Shown one piece after another: positions 35,818-44,674 of a stretch of 64,000 nucleotides of DNA. Below the pieces are notes generated by a model that was not told the DNA's origin, ran no database searches, and was given only the letters and a program-made list of their open reading frames with translations. The stretch is from positions 992,001 to 1,056,000 of the forward strand of contig NZ_CP084222.1 in the NCBI RefSeq assembly GCF_020268605.1. The letters are read 5' to 3'. Each line of letters begins with the position of its first letter. Positions within the stretch are counted from its first letter, which is position 1. Both the position numbers and the translations under genes were made by a program. This stretch comes from Arsenophonus apicola. Its GTDB lineage: Bacteria; Pseudomonadota; Gammaproteobacteria; Enterobacterales; Enterobacteriaceae.

Positions 35818-36252
35818 ATGGAAATAAGAACCTTTCGGCAAGATGATTTTGAAGAAATCATCACACTATGGGAGCTTTGTCAGCTAATCCAAACAGATAG
35901 AGATCCTGAAGCGGATATCGAGCGCAAGATGCTATCAGGCCCAGATCTTTTTTTAGTCGCTGAAATGGCAGGTGAAGTTGTTGGTACTATCATGGGAGGA
36001 TACGATGGTTATCAAGGCTCTGCTTATTATTTAGCTGTTCATCCTGAATATCGCGCTAGAGGGATTGCCAATGCATTAATTAGTCGTTTAGAAAAAAAAT
36101 TAATTGCTAAGGGATGTCCACAAATTATGTTTTTAGTACCGGAAGAAAATGATGCGACCATCTGTATGTGTGAGAAAATGGCTTACGAAGAGTTGCAACA
36201 GGAAAATATTTTATATACAAAACGATTAATTGATGATCAAGCGTTTAAGTGA
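35818..36252 (+). CDS. ypeA: GNAT-family acetyltransferase YpeA
   Basis: The 144 residues match E. coli YpeA (141) closely from MEIRTFRQDDFEEIITLWE onward, including the acetyl-CoA-binding loop (YRARGIANALISRLEKKL) and GGYDGYQGSAYYLAVHPE. Its substrate is unknown. The C-terminus varies. Located beside the amiA-hemF position as in E. coli. Preceded by a plausible ribosome site (TAGGTAAG). Confidence 0.93.
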   Translation: MEIRTFRQDDFEEIITLWELCQLIQTDRDPEADIERKMLSGPDLFLVAEMAGEVVGTIMGGYDGYQGSAYYLAVHPEYRARGIANALISRLEKKLIAKGCPQIMFLVPEENDATICMCEKMAYEELQQENILYTKRLIDDQAFK

Positions 36253-36546
36253 TTAACGCAATTAATTTGATGATAGCAATATTTCTCTTTTTTGATATAA
36301 AATTTTATTGATTTTTTTTTGGAAAAATTTTTTATGAGTATTAGTGAGTTATTTCAAAATTGTCAGATTAATAAAAGTTAATTTGCCTCTATATTTAGAA
36401 AAAGCTTGTTTTGCTTGATTTTTTGTAGATTGTTAACCTGTATTCTATCATGCTGTTAACTTCACATATTATAAACATATATTAAATAAAATTATTAATA
36501 TTTTTTACTTTTTTATTATGTTGTAAATTAATTTCAAGGGGTTTTT

Positions 36547-37150
36547 ATGCCACAACTTTTTGGGAACAGCCGATTAAATTGGTTAAAAGTGTCATTTCTA
36601 ACGAGCTTATTTTCACTTACAGGATGTAGTAGTATTTCATGGTCAAATTTATATCCAATGAATTGGTTTGCTAGTTCAGTTAAAATTTCTGCTACCGGCA
36701 TGGGTCAGATTAATAAAATGACCCCGATGAAAGAGCAGATTATTGCAGCAGCATTAGATAACCGATACCATTTTCGTTCTGGCATGCAAACTGAGCAAGG
36801 GCAGTTAATATCTCTTTTTCAAGGTATAAAAAATGATCAAGAAAAAATAGTCATTTATGGTGTTGAAAAGGGGGAAGTTAAGCGAATTGAAATTATGGAT
36901 GAAGATATAAAAACTGTGTGGGAGACACAAATAGGCACAGCATTTTCACAAATCTACCAAAATGCAGTGCAAGGTAGTTGTTACCCTGAGCCAGATCAAA
37001 CTAATATGTTAACCATCAATTGTGTTTCTCCCCAATCTACCTATGTCACTTATCGTTTTACTGGCAAATAGTGGGCCTAAAAATTTAGTGCCATCAAATG
37101 ATATTTTAGCTAACTGGAAAGTTAGTAGTATTATTTGGTCTGCACAATAA
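36547..37150 (+). pseudogene. yfeY: RpoE-regulated lipoprotein YfeY, frameshifted near the 3' end
   Basis: Predicted envelope lipoprotein of unknown function. The N-terminus has a lipobox (SLTGC) and the body resembles E. coli YfeY (MTPMKEQIIAAALDNRYHFRSGMQT). The frame stops at TAG 37069-37071 after YRFTGK, but an adjacent frame continues GPKNLVPSNDILANWKV...IIW to TAA 37150, matching the E. coli ending (GPEGLMPSDDTLKNWKVSKIIW). The shift is explained by loss of two bases in a TGG codon or gain of one base near 37068. A 174-residue truncated lipoprotein could still be made; about 26 residues are lost. I cannot exclude partial function. Confidence 0.85.
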
Positions 37151-37323
37151 TAATTTAATTTAGTAGTAAATTATCAAAGCATGACATAAACAATGAATTA
37201 TTACATTCTTTAATTAACGTGGCATATTATAAATTTATCGCCGGGATTATCAGCTATTTTTGTTGTGTATAATAATTTTAGCGTTATTTTATTCTTTACT
37301 ATAAAAATAATCAGGTAAATAAT

Positions 37324-38205
37324 GTGAGTTATTTGGAAAAATTTATTGGTAATACGCCATTAGTTAAACTTAAAAGATTGACTAAAAATTGGGATGCTGA
37401 GATTTGGGTAAAACTAGAGGGGAATAATCCTGCCGGTTCAGTCAAAGATAGAGCGGCACTTTTTATGATCCAGCAAGCAGAAAAGCGCGGTCAAATTACA
37501 CCTGGTGATACCTTAATTGAAGCAACTAGTGGTAATACAGGAATTGCATTGGCAATGATAGCCACCATAAAAGGATATAAACTAAAATTATTAATGCCGG
37601 AAAATATGAGTATTGAGCGTCAGTCAGTGATGCGAGCTTATGGTGCTGAAATAGTTCTGGTAAGTGAAGCGGAAGGAATGGAAGGGGCACGTGATCTTGC
37701 ATTAAGGATGCAATCTCGATATGAAGGTAAGGTACTTGATCAATTTAATAATCATGATAATCCATTAGCCCATTTTATGACGACAGGCCCTGAAATCTGG
37801 TGCCAGACGGCGGGGCGGATCACACATTTTGTCTCCAGTATGGGGACAACCGGGACAATTACCGGTGTCAGCCAATATTTAAAATCCAAATCAAATAAAA
37901 TAGAAATTATTGGTTTGCAACCGGCAGAACATAGCTATATTCCAGGAATTCGGCGTTGGTCGCAAGATTATATTCCTAGTATATTCAAATCTGAACAAGT
38001 TGATAGAATATTCGATATTACTCAGATAGAAGCAGAACAAATGATGAAGAAATTAGCAATAGATGAAGGCATCTTTTGTGGTGTTAGTTCAGGCGCCGCA
38101 GTGGCAGGCGCATTGCGCGTTGCTAAACAAAATCCTGGGGCGATTATTGTGACTATTATTTGTGATAGAGGGGATCGCTATCTTTCTACCGGGTTATTTG
38201 ATTGA
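37324..38205 (+). CDS. cysM: Cysteine synthase B
   Basis: PLP enzyme that makes cysteine from O-acetylserine and sulfide or thiosulfate. The 293 residues start at GTG (SYLEKFIGNTPLVKL) after CAGGTAAA. PLP-Lys lies in NPAGSVKDRAA; the phosphate-binding loop SGNTG and GTTGTITG are present. About ten residues shorter at the C-terminus than E. coli CysM. The sulfate/thiosulfate importer genes cysPUWA that precede cysM in E. coli are not adjacent here. Confidence 0.95.
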   Translation: MSYLEKFIGNTPLVKLKRLTKNWDAEIWVKLEGNNPAGSVKDRAALFMIQQAEKRGQITPGDTLIEATSGNTGIALAMIATIKGYKLKLLMPENMSIERQSVMRAYGAEIVLVSEAEGMEGARDLALRMQSRYEGKVLDQFNNHDNPLAHFMTTGPEIWCQTAGRITHFVSSMGTTGTITGVSQYLKSKSNKIEIIGLQPAEHSYIPGIRRWSQDYIPSIFKSEQVDRIFDITQIEAEQMMKKLAIDEGIFCGVSSGAAVAGALRVAKQNPGAIIVTIICDRGDRYLSTGLFD

Positions 38206-38280
38206 ATTAAATTATATTAAAGACAAATTGTTGCTTACAGGAAACAGTTCTTGCGACTAAATCGTGATATGAAGGCGAAA

Positions 38281-38309
38281 TTCCCTTCATAAATAATTCA
38301 TGAAGGGAA
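38281..38309 (-). terminator. Terminator hairpin of crr
   Basis: TTCCCTTCAT and its exact complement around a 9-base loop, 11 bases beyond the crr stop on the minus strand. The T run on that strand is short (ATTTC). Confidence 0.7.
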
Positions 38310-38319
38310 GAATTGTAGT

Positions 38320-38829
38320 TTATTTTTTGATCTGCATAATAACGGTTTCACCTACAACGACAGAGCCAGTTAGTTTAGTTAGCTCTTTTATTTCATCCAT
38401 ATTAGAAATCACCACGGGTGTTAATGTCGATTTTGCTTTTTCTTCTAATAGAGGAAGATCAAGTTCAAGCACTAAATCGCCTTTTTGAACTTTTTGCCCT
38501 TCCTCTGCTAGGCGAGTAAATCCTTCACCCTTTAACTCAACTGTATCAATACCAAAATGGACAAATAGCTCAATACCATTATCTGATTCAATAGAAAATG
38601 CATGGTTAGTTTCAAATATTTTACCAATCGTCCCATCAACTGGAGCAACAATTTTGTTACCAGTAGGCTTAATAGCAATACCATCACCAACAATTTTCTC
38701 GGCAAAAACAACATCTGGAACATCTTCTATATTAACAATTTCACCTGAAATTGGGGCAATAATATCAATATTACCGGTGCTATTTTTATCATCTGAAACC
38801 AGTGATTTGAGTTTGTCAAACAGACCCAT
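38320..38829 (-). CDS. crr: PTS glucose-specific enzyme IIA
   Basis: Phosphocarrier for glucose and the main carbon-status signal (inducer exclusion, adenylate cyclase control). The 169 residues are the full E. coli length; the phospho-His is in FVHFGIDTVELKGEGF and the partner His in TNHAFSI. Last gene of ptsHI-crr on the minus strand, 54 bases after ptsI. Intact. Confidence 0.98.
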   Translation of the reverse strand: MGLFDKLKSLVSDDKNSTGNIDIIAPISGEIVNIEDVPDVVFAEKIVGDGIAIKPTGNKIVAPVDGTIGKIFETNHAFSIESDNGIELFVHFGIDTVELKGEGFTRLAEEGQKVQKGDLVLELDLPLLEEKAKSTLTPVVISNMDEIKELTKLTGSVVVGETVIMQIKK

Positions 38830-38883
38830 GGATCTTCTCCTAATTAATTGTTTTCTTATGGGGTCAAGAGTTGGTTGATGATT

Positions 38884-40611
38884 TTAGCAAAGTGTTTTTT
38901 CTTTAATAAATGTTTCAACCAAATCCATCAATTCCTTCGCTGTCGGTTGATTAAGAGCTTGTTCTGCTAATGTTTTTGCATCTTTGAAATTTGCATTTCG
39001 GATAATTTTTTTAATACTTGGGATTGAGATTGCACTCATACTAAACTCATCTAATCCCATACCAAGTAATAATAGTGTAGCACGTTCATCACCAGCAAGC
39101 TCACCACACATGCCTGTCCATTTACCTTCTGAATGAGAAGCATCAATAACTTGTTTAATAAGTTTCAATACGGAAGGAGACATTGGATTATAAAGATGAG
39201 AAATCAGATCATTTCCGCGATCAACGGCTAAGGTATACTGTGTTAGATCATTGGTTCCGATACTGAAAAAATCAACTTCTTTTGCTAAATGATGAGCAAT
39301 AACGGCAGCTGCTGGTGTTTCAATCATTATTCCAACTTCAATCGATTGATCGAAAGCGTGCTTTTCCTCGGTTAACTGTTTTTTAAGTATTGCTAATTCT
39401 TCTTTCAAGGTACGAATTTCTTCTACAGAAATGACCATAGGAAACATAATACGTAGCTTACCGAAGGCAGAGGCTCTTAAAATAGCACGTAATTGAGCAT
39501 GAAGGATTTCCTTGCGGTCAAGGGAAATACGAATTGCTCGCCAGCCAAGAAAGGGATTCTCTTCTTTCGGTAGGTTCATATAAGGAAGATCTTTATCTCC
39601 ACCAATATCCATGGTACGAATAATAATAGCTTGTGGATCCATCGCTTCTGCGACTGCTTTATAAGCCTGAAATTGTTCTTCTTCGCTAGGAAGATTATTG
39701 CGATCCATAAACAGAAATTCAGTACGATATAATCCTACACCTTCAGCGCCATTACGCTCCGCACCTTCTACATCACGTACAGTACCAATATTTGCACAAA
39801 CTTCAACTTGATGACCATCTAAAGTTATTGCTGGCAAATCTTTCAATTTTGCGAGCTCGCTTTTTTCACGTAAATATTCTTCTTTAATTTGTTTAAGCTT
39901 GTCAATCTCGCTATCAGATGGATTTTGATAAATATGATTATTGATAGCATCTAAAATAATATAATCACTTTGTTGGATATTCTTGGTTGCATTGCTGGTG
40001 CCAACAATAGCCGGAATTTCCAGCGATCGGGCCATAATTGAAGTATGAGACGTGCGTCCGCCTAAATCGGTAATAAAGCCAAGCACTTTCTGCAAGTTTA
40101 ATTGTGCTGTTTCAGACGGGGTAAGATCAGCTGCAACCAAAATGACTTCTTCTGTAATTGAACCAAGATCAACAATAGGCAATCCGAGAATATTTTTTAG
40201 CAGGCGTTTACCAATATCTCTGACATCAGCGGCACGCTCTTTGAGGTATTCGTCATCTAATTCTTCTAATGCTGTGGCCTGTTCTTCAATCACTTTTTGC
40301 GCTGCAGCATCTGCAGTTTTGTGCTCTTTTTTTATGAAAGAAAGAATTTCCTGCTCAAGTTCTTCATCTTCAAGCAGCATTATATGACCTTCAAATATTT
40401 CCGCTTTTTCTTCACCAAGATTTTTTTCTGCGGTCTTTTTTATCGTTTTTAATTGTTCTATTGCTTTTACGCGTCCAGCAATAAAGCGGTTAATTTCACT
40501 GTCAATTTGGTCATCAGAAATTTTCTTTTGATTGACAACAATTGGCGCTTCTTTAAGAATTAGTGCCTTGCCGAAGGCGATACCTGGTGATACTGAAATT
40601 CCTGAAATCAT
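38884..40611 (-). CDS. ptsI: PTS enzyme I
   Basis: Transfers phosphate from PEP to HPr. The 575 residues match E. coli (575), with the phospho-His in GGRTSHTSIMARS (about 189), PEP-binding GLYRTEFLFMDR and the C-terminal catalytic Cys in GMCGELAGDE. Intact. The PTS core is complete, so PTS sugar uptake is probably retained although no enzyme IIBC lies in the window. Confidence 0.98.
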   Translation of the reverse strand: MISGISVSPGIAFGKALILKEAPIVVNQKKISDDQIDSEINRFIAGRVKAIEQLKTIKKTAEKNLGEEKAEIFEGHIMLLEDEELEQEILSFIKKEHKTADAAAQKVIEEQATALEELDDEYLKERAADVRDIGKRLLKNILGLPIVDLGSITEEVILVAADLTPSETAQLNLQKVLGFITDLGGRTSHTSIMARSLEIPAIVGTSNATKNIQQSDYIILDAINNHIYQNPSDSEIDKLKQIKEEYLREKSELAKLKDLPAITLDGHQVEVCANIGTVRDVEGAERNGAEGVGLYRTEFLFMDRNNLPSEEEQFQAYKAVAEAMDPQAIIIRTMDIGGDKDLPYMNLPKEENPFLGWRAIRISLDRKEILHAQLRAILRASAFGKLRIMFPMVISVEEIRTLKEELAILKKQLTEEKHAFDQSIEVGIMIETPAAAVIAHHLAKEVDFFSIGTNDLTQYTLAVDRGNDLISHLYNPMSPSVLKLIKQVIDASHSEGKWTGMCGELAGDERATLLLLGMGLDEFSMSAISIPSIKKIIRNANFKDAKTLAEQALNQPTAKELMDLVETFIKEKTLC

Positions 40612-40688
40612 AAATGTTACCTTACTACCAATGGGCGAAAAATAGTTAGCTCATAGGACTATGGCTTTAATACTTACGGTTAAATAGA

Positions 40689-40716
40689 TATCCCCGGATA
40701 AAGGTATCCAGGGATA
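40689..40716 (-). other. Strong hairpin between ptsH and ptsI
   Basis: TATCCCCGGATA and TATCCAGGGATA form a 12-base stem with one mismatch around AAGG. On the minus strand it separates ptsH from ptsI; with no T run it is more likely an attenuator or RNA stability element that raises HPr over enzyme I than a full terminator. Confidence 0.5.
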
Positions 40717-40753
40717 AAAAATAGAAGATAAATGCTATATTGCCCGTATGTCA

Positions 40754-41011
40754 TTACTCCAATTCAGCCATCAGCTTAACCAGATGTTCTACTGCTTTCT
40801 GCTCATCTTCACCTTCGGCAGAAATAGTGACAACAGTTCCCTGAGTCAATCCGAGTGTTTGCAGTTTAAATAGGCTTTTTGCGCTAGCCGATTTGCCATT
40901 ATAGGTAAGTGTTATTTCAGAAGAAAAACTTTTTGCCTCTTTGACAAATTGAGCCGCCGGGCGAGTGTGAAGACCATTAGGTGCTGTGATGGTGACTTCT
41001 TGTTGGAACAT
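40754..41011 (-). CDS. ptsH: PTS phosphocarrier HPr
   Basis: Phosphate carrier between enzyme I and the sugar-specific enzymes. From ATG 41011 (MFQQEVTITAPNGLHTRPA) the product is 85 residues with phospho-His15 and the Ser46 region SLFKLQ. The frame is open to 41056 but the added residues have no family support; GAGGGAA lies before the chosen start. Intact. Confidence 0.98.
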   Translation of the reverse strand: MFQQEVTITAPNGLHTRPAAQFVKEAKSFSSEITLTYNGKSASAKSLFKLQTLGLTQGTVVTISAEGEDEQKAVEHLVKLMAELE

Positions 41012-41160
41012 ATTATTTCCCTCAACAAACTTAATATTTTTTATTAGTAAATCCAAAATATTTTAGCTGAAATAATTTGAATTTGCGTATTACTTTTCAG
41101 TGATAATATAAGAAAAACGTTTTCATTTTATTATCAATCATAAATTTTATGTATACCGAC

Positions 41161-41188
41161 ATTATAGCCAGGCATGATAATTTGCCTA
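41161..41188 (-). promoter_or_regulatory. Candidate ptsH promoter
   Basis: On the minus strand a perfect -10 (TATAAT at 41166-41161) has TAGGCA as -35 (41188-41183) with a 16-base spacer, 150 bases upstream of ptsH. Four of six -35 positions match. It lies in an otherwise empty 319-base gap between ptsH and cysK. Confidence 0.45.
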
Positions 41189-41322
41189 GTTTATGTTCTA
41201 TCAGTAAAATTTTTACTGCTCATTTTTTGATTAATTTCGATTGTCGAAATAATTAGTGACTTAAATACTAAACTCGTTTCAAGAAATCATCTTAATCCAC
41301 ACTAAACTTTGATCTACAACAC

Positions 41323-41350
41323 AAAAAAAGCACTTTTAAAGTGCTTTTTT
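41323..41350. terminator. Bidirectional-type terminator after cysK
   Basis: AAAAAAGCACTTT-AAAGTGCTTTTTT forms a perfect stem with an A run on one side and a T run on the other. It ends 26 bases beyond the cysK stop (minus strand) and is the best terminator in the window. Confidence 0.85.
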
Positions 41351-41375
41351 AGCTAATTGTGCTCAAAAATAGTTA

Positions 41376-42353
41376 TTAGCGTGGTTGGGCAGCAGAAAAT
41401 AAATCTGTACTCAAATAACGTTCACCGGAAGAAGGTAAAATAACCACAATATTCTTATTTTGAAATTCTGGTTTTGCGGCTAATTTTACCGCGGCTGCAA
41501 CCGCAGCGCCTGATGATATACCGGCTAAAATACCTTCTTTCTGCATAATTAACTGAGCGGTCTGTATCGCTTCGTCGTCGCTAATAGCAAATACACCATC
41601 AATAAGAGAGAGATCAAGGTTATCAGGAATAAAACCAGCGCCAATGCCTTGGATTTTGTGTGGACCCGGCTTTATTTCTTTACCAGCTAATGTCTGGCTT
41701 ATTACTGGTGATGCGGCAGGCTCAACAGCAATCATTTTAATGGCCTCACCGCCTGCTGTTTTTTTTAAATAACGGCCAATGCCAGTAATTGTACCACCAG
41801 TACCAACTCCCGCGACGACAGCAGCGATTTGACCATCTGTATCTTGCCAAATTTCCGGTCCGGTTGTTTTTTGATGAATTCCAGGATTTGCTGGATTATT
41901 AAATTGTTGCAAAAGAAGGTATTGATCAGGTGCACCGGCAACGATTTCGATTGCTTTTTCAATTGCGCCCTTCATGCCCTTAGCACCTTCAGTTAAGACT
42001 AGATTAGCACCAAGCGCTTTTAATAATTTACGCCGCTCAAGGCTCATTGTTTCAGGCATAGTCAAGGTAAGCTTATATCCGCGTGCAGCGGCTACGTAAG
42101 CTAGGGCAATCCCGGTATTGCCACTAGTCGGCTCGATTAAAGTTTTATTGGTTGCTAATTTGGATAGTTTAGGGGTTAACAGTCCCTTTTTTTCTGCATC
42201 CCAAATCATATTTGCGCCAATACGGCATTTTACGCTAAAACTCGGATTACGTGATTCGATTTTTGCTAACAAATTTCCGTTACCAAAGTGTTTCAAACGA
42301 ACTAATGGAGTATGACCAATAGTTAGTGAGTTATCTTCATAGATGTTACTCAT
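41376..42353 (-). CDS. cysK: Cysteine synthase A
   Basis: PLP enzyme, O-acetylserine sulfhydrylase. The 325 residues match E. coli CysK (323): PLP-Lys in NPSFSVKCRIGANM, SGNTGIALAYVAAARGY, and GVGTGGTITG. Together with cysM this leaves two cysteine synthases in a decaying genome, implying that cysteine synthesis is still made from sulfide or thiosulfate. Intact. Confidence 0.97.
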   Translation of the reverse strand: MSNIYEDNSLTIGHTPLVRLKHFGNGNLLAKIESRNPSFSVKCRIGANMIWDAEKKGLLTPKLSKLATNKTLIEPTSGNTGIALAYVAAARGYKLTLTMPETMSLERRKLLKALGANLVLTEGAKGMKGAIEKAIEIVAGAPDQYLLLQQFNNPANPGIHQKTTGPEIWQDTDGQIAAVVAGVGTGGTITGIGRYLKKTAGGEAIKMIAVEPAASPVISQTLAGKEIKPGPHKIQGIGAGFIPDNLDLSLIDGVFAISDDEAIQTAQLIMQKEGILAGISSGAAVAAAVKLAAKPEFQNKNIVVILPSSGERYLSTDLFSAAQPR

Positions 42354-42680
42354 CGATCGTCCTTAGTATTTTTCAAAAGCTATAAACATGCCTAAATATA
42401 GTACTAATCACCATACGCTAAGCGAATTATTTTGGAAATAAAAATTTATATTATTGTTATATTGAAGAGGTAGTTATCGCGTCTTGATAAATTTTTACTA
42501 ACGGATATAACACAATATTTAGTGCTAACTAAGGATTATGTTGCCATGAATTAAGCGCAATTTTTTAGCTGATTGTGGTTATTAGCATCAAATAGGCAAC
42601 CCTCTTTTTTATGATTATTGTTGCCATCTGAGAATAGCTGAAGTCAGTGTAAAAAATTTTAGCTAACTTCAGCATTTGAG
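42354..42680 (-). other. Gap between cysK and cysZ
   Basis: 327 bases without a gene. It should hold the cysK promoter (a TACTAT -10-like element lies near 42405 on the minus strand, unproved). Near cysZ there is an exact inverted repeat, GCTGAAGT (42637-42644) with ACTTCAGC (42666-42673), which may end cysZ transcripts. Confidence 0.4.
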
Positions 42681-43442
42681 TTAAGAGCTGGTATGGCGCA
42701 GACGGTAAAGATCAACCCACATTGCTGTTGCACCACAGATTGCAACAGGCATGATAACCAGATTGATAATCGGGATCATGGTCAACAAATTGACTAATGC
42801 ACCGAACTGGATACTGGTTGCTCGATTCGTAGCAAGGGCCAACTTCATTTGATCAAATTTTACTTTATGATTATCAAAAGGATAATCACAATATTGAATT
42901 GCCATCATCCAAGCACCAAATAAAAACCATAAAATCGGGGCGATTGTTTGCGCAATACCGGGAATAAAAAATAGGATAAGCAACGGAATAACACGAATAA
43001 GGTAGTAGCATAATTTGGTTACTTCCCGCGCTAAGATTCGCGGTATATCTGCAATAAGTACCGCAAAACTGCTATTGGGTGCCGGTGTTCCCGTTAATTC
43101 GGCTTCCAATTTTTCTGCTAGCCAGCCATTAAAAGGAGAAGCAATAAAATTGGCGATAGTACTAAAGAAGTAGCCAAATATAAGCAAAATCGAGATCACG
43201 GCAATAGGCCATATTAGATAACTTAACCACTGCATCCAGCTGGGAACATAAGAGAGTAACGTTTGGATCCAGTCGCCTAATTTACTATAAAGCCACCAAA
43301 AGGCACTACCAAGTAAAATAATATTTGCTAATAGAGGTAAGATAACGAAACGTCTTATACCAGGGCGAGTAACTAGCTGCCATCCTTGAGCAAAATAATA
43401 GAAACCGTTCGCAGTTTTTAGTGATTTTATTGAATTAATCAT
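42681..43442 (-). CDS. cysZ: Sulfate transporter CysZ
   Basis: Inner-membrane sulfate uptake protein that feeds cysteine synthesis. The 253 residues have the family start (GFYYFAQGWQLVTRPGIRRFV), four hydrophobic regions and PFNGWLAEKLEAEL. Next to cysK in the same orientation as in E. coli, but with a 327-base gap. No lesion. Its retention suggests sulfate is still imported. Confidence 0.95.
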   Translation of the reverse strand: MINSIKSLKTANGFYYFAQGWQLVTRPGIRRFVILPLLANIILLGSAFWWLYSKLGDWIQTLLSYVPSWMQWLSYLIWPIAVISILLIFGYFFSTIANFIASPFNGWLAEKLEAELTGTPAPNSSFAVLIADIPRILAREVTKLCYYLIRVIPLLILFFIPGIAQTIAPILWFLFGAWMMAIQYCDYPFDNHKVKFDQMKLALATNRATSIQFGALVNLLTMIPIINLVIMPVAICGATAMWVDLYRLRHTSS

Positions 43443-43662
43443 ACTTCATATTTTCTCCTTTAGATTTGATCTTGTATCATATAGATAGGATTTTTAGCTG
43501 GCTAGTATTTTGTTGGCTAAAAAAACAGCAAAAAAAGAATAAATATCTAACTTTTTGTAAGAAAATTATGTAGAGGGTTGCACTTAACGTTATTGGCAAA
43601 TACTCTTAATATAATGATAGCGCCATGGTGGCGATTATTTTTCAAACAACAGAGATAGAGCG

Positions 43663-44607
43663 ATGCAGGATTTGCGTCTAATATTAGTGGTCGTTGGTGC
43701 GATAGCTATAATAGCTTTACTGTTACATGGCTTTTGGACAAGTCGTAAAGAGCGTTCGAAGCTATTTAAAGATCGCCCTATGAAGCGCCGTAAACAACCT
43801 AACCAGGATACACCTGAGAGTGTAGGCTCGCCATCGCTTGATGATAAAACGGTGGAGGCACAACAATCGGCATCTAAATTAACTGATCAGCAGGCAAATC
43901 AACAATTTGCTTCCCGAAAATCTGAATCATCAAAGGTCGTTAAAACCTTTAACGATGATCCACATTTAGCTGATACTGAAGTAGAAATTGGATCGGGTGT
44001 TAAGCAAGAAAAAAACGTTCAAACTAAACAGCTTGAACTGGAAATTTCTGAGCCTGCGCTAAATTCAATGAATAGTGAAGAAAGGGAAGGATCTTTCGTA
44101 GCAAACACAGCAGAAAGCAACCAGCAGGTTGTTGGTCAAGTTGAACATTCTGCTGGAGGAGAGCAACACAGTAAATTAGCTGCTGAAGCTAATAAAAAAG
44201 ATCTTGTTGTTGTTTTACATGTTGCGGCTCTGCAAGGTCAAGTTTTAGGTGGTGATCTATTGTTACAAAGTATTTTTCAATCAGGTTTTCAGTTTGGTGA
44301 AAAACAGATATTTCATCGTCATGTTGATCCTTCTGGTTCTGGGCAGATTTTATTTAGCTTAGCTAATATGGTGAAACCTGGTTCTTTTGAGCCCGAAGCC
44401 ATGTCTGATTTCACCACGCCGGGTATTTCTATATTTATGATGGTACCTTCATATGGTGATTCAGCCCAAAACTTCAAATTGATGTTGCAAGCAGCCCAAC
44501 GTATTGCGGCTGATGTTGGTGGTGTCGTACTTGATGAGGATCGCAAAATGCTGACTCCCCAAATGATTGAGGTATATCATAGCCGAATTAGAAATGCATT
44601 AACTTAA
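43663..44607 (+). CDS. zipA: Cell-division protein ZipA
   Basis: Membrane anchor of the FtsZ ring. The 314 residues open with a single membrane segment (about 4-24), then a basic stretch (SRKERSKLFKDRPMKRRK), a long charged Gln/Ser-rich linker and the C-terminal FtsZ-binding domain (from about 180: KDLVVVLHVAALQGQVLGG ... RIAADVGGVVLDEDRKMLTPQ). Divergent from cysZ and upstream of ligA, the standard order. Followed by a terminator. Confidence 0.97.
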   Translation: MQDLRLILVVVGAIAIIALLLHGFWTSRKERSKLFKDRPMKRRKQPNQDTPESVGSPSLDDKTVEAQQSASKLTDQQANQQFASRKSESSKVVKTFNDDPHLADTEVEIGSGVKQEKNVQTKQLELEISEPALNSMNSEEREGSFVANTAESNQQVVGQVEHSAGGEQHSKLAAEANKKDLVVVLHVAALQGQVLGGDLLLQSIFQSGFQFGEKQIFHRHVDPSGSGQILFSLANMVKPGSFEPEAMSDFTTPGISIFMMVPSYGDSAQNFKLMLQAAQRIAADVGGVVLDEDRKMLTPQMIEVYHSRIRNALT

Positions 44608-44629
44608 ATAGTAGCATGATTAGTAATCG

Positions 44630-44653
44630 ACCCCCGTGATAGCGGGGGTTTTG
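44630..44653 (+). terminator. Terminator between zipA and ligA
   Basis: ACCCCCG pairs exactly with CGGGGGT around TGATAG, followed by TTT. It ends about 20 bases before the ligA start, so ligA either has a promoter within it or depends on readthrough. Confidence 0.8.
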
Positions 44654-44674
44654 TCTTTAGTTGTATGGTGAATA

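Noticed and set aside
35818..36252. Antibiotic-resistance or toxin-type GNAT acetyltransferase
   Set aside because: Sequence and position match the housekeeping protein YpeA, and there is no antitoxin gene next to it.
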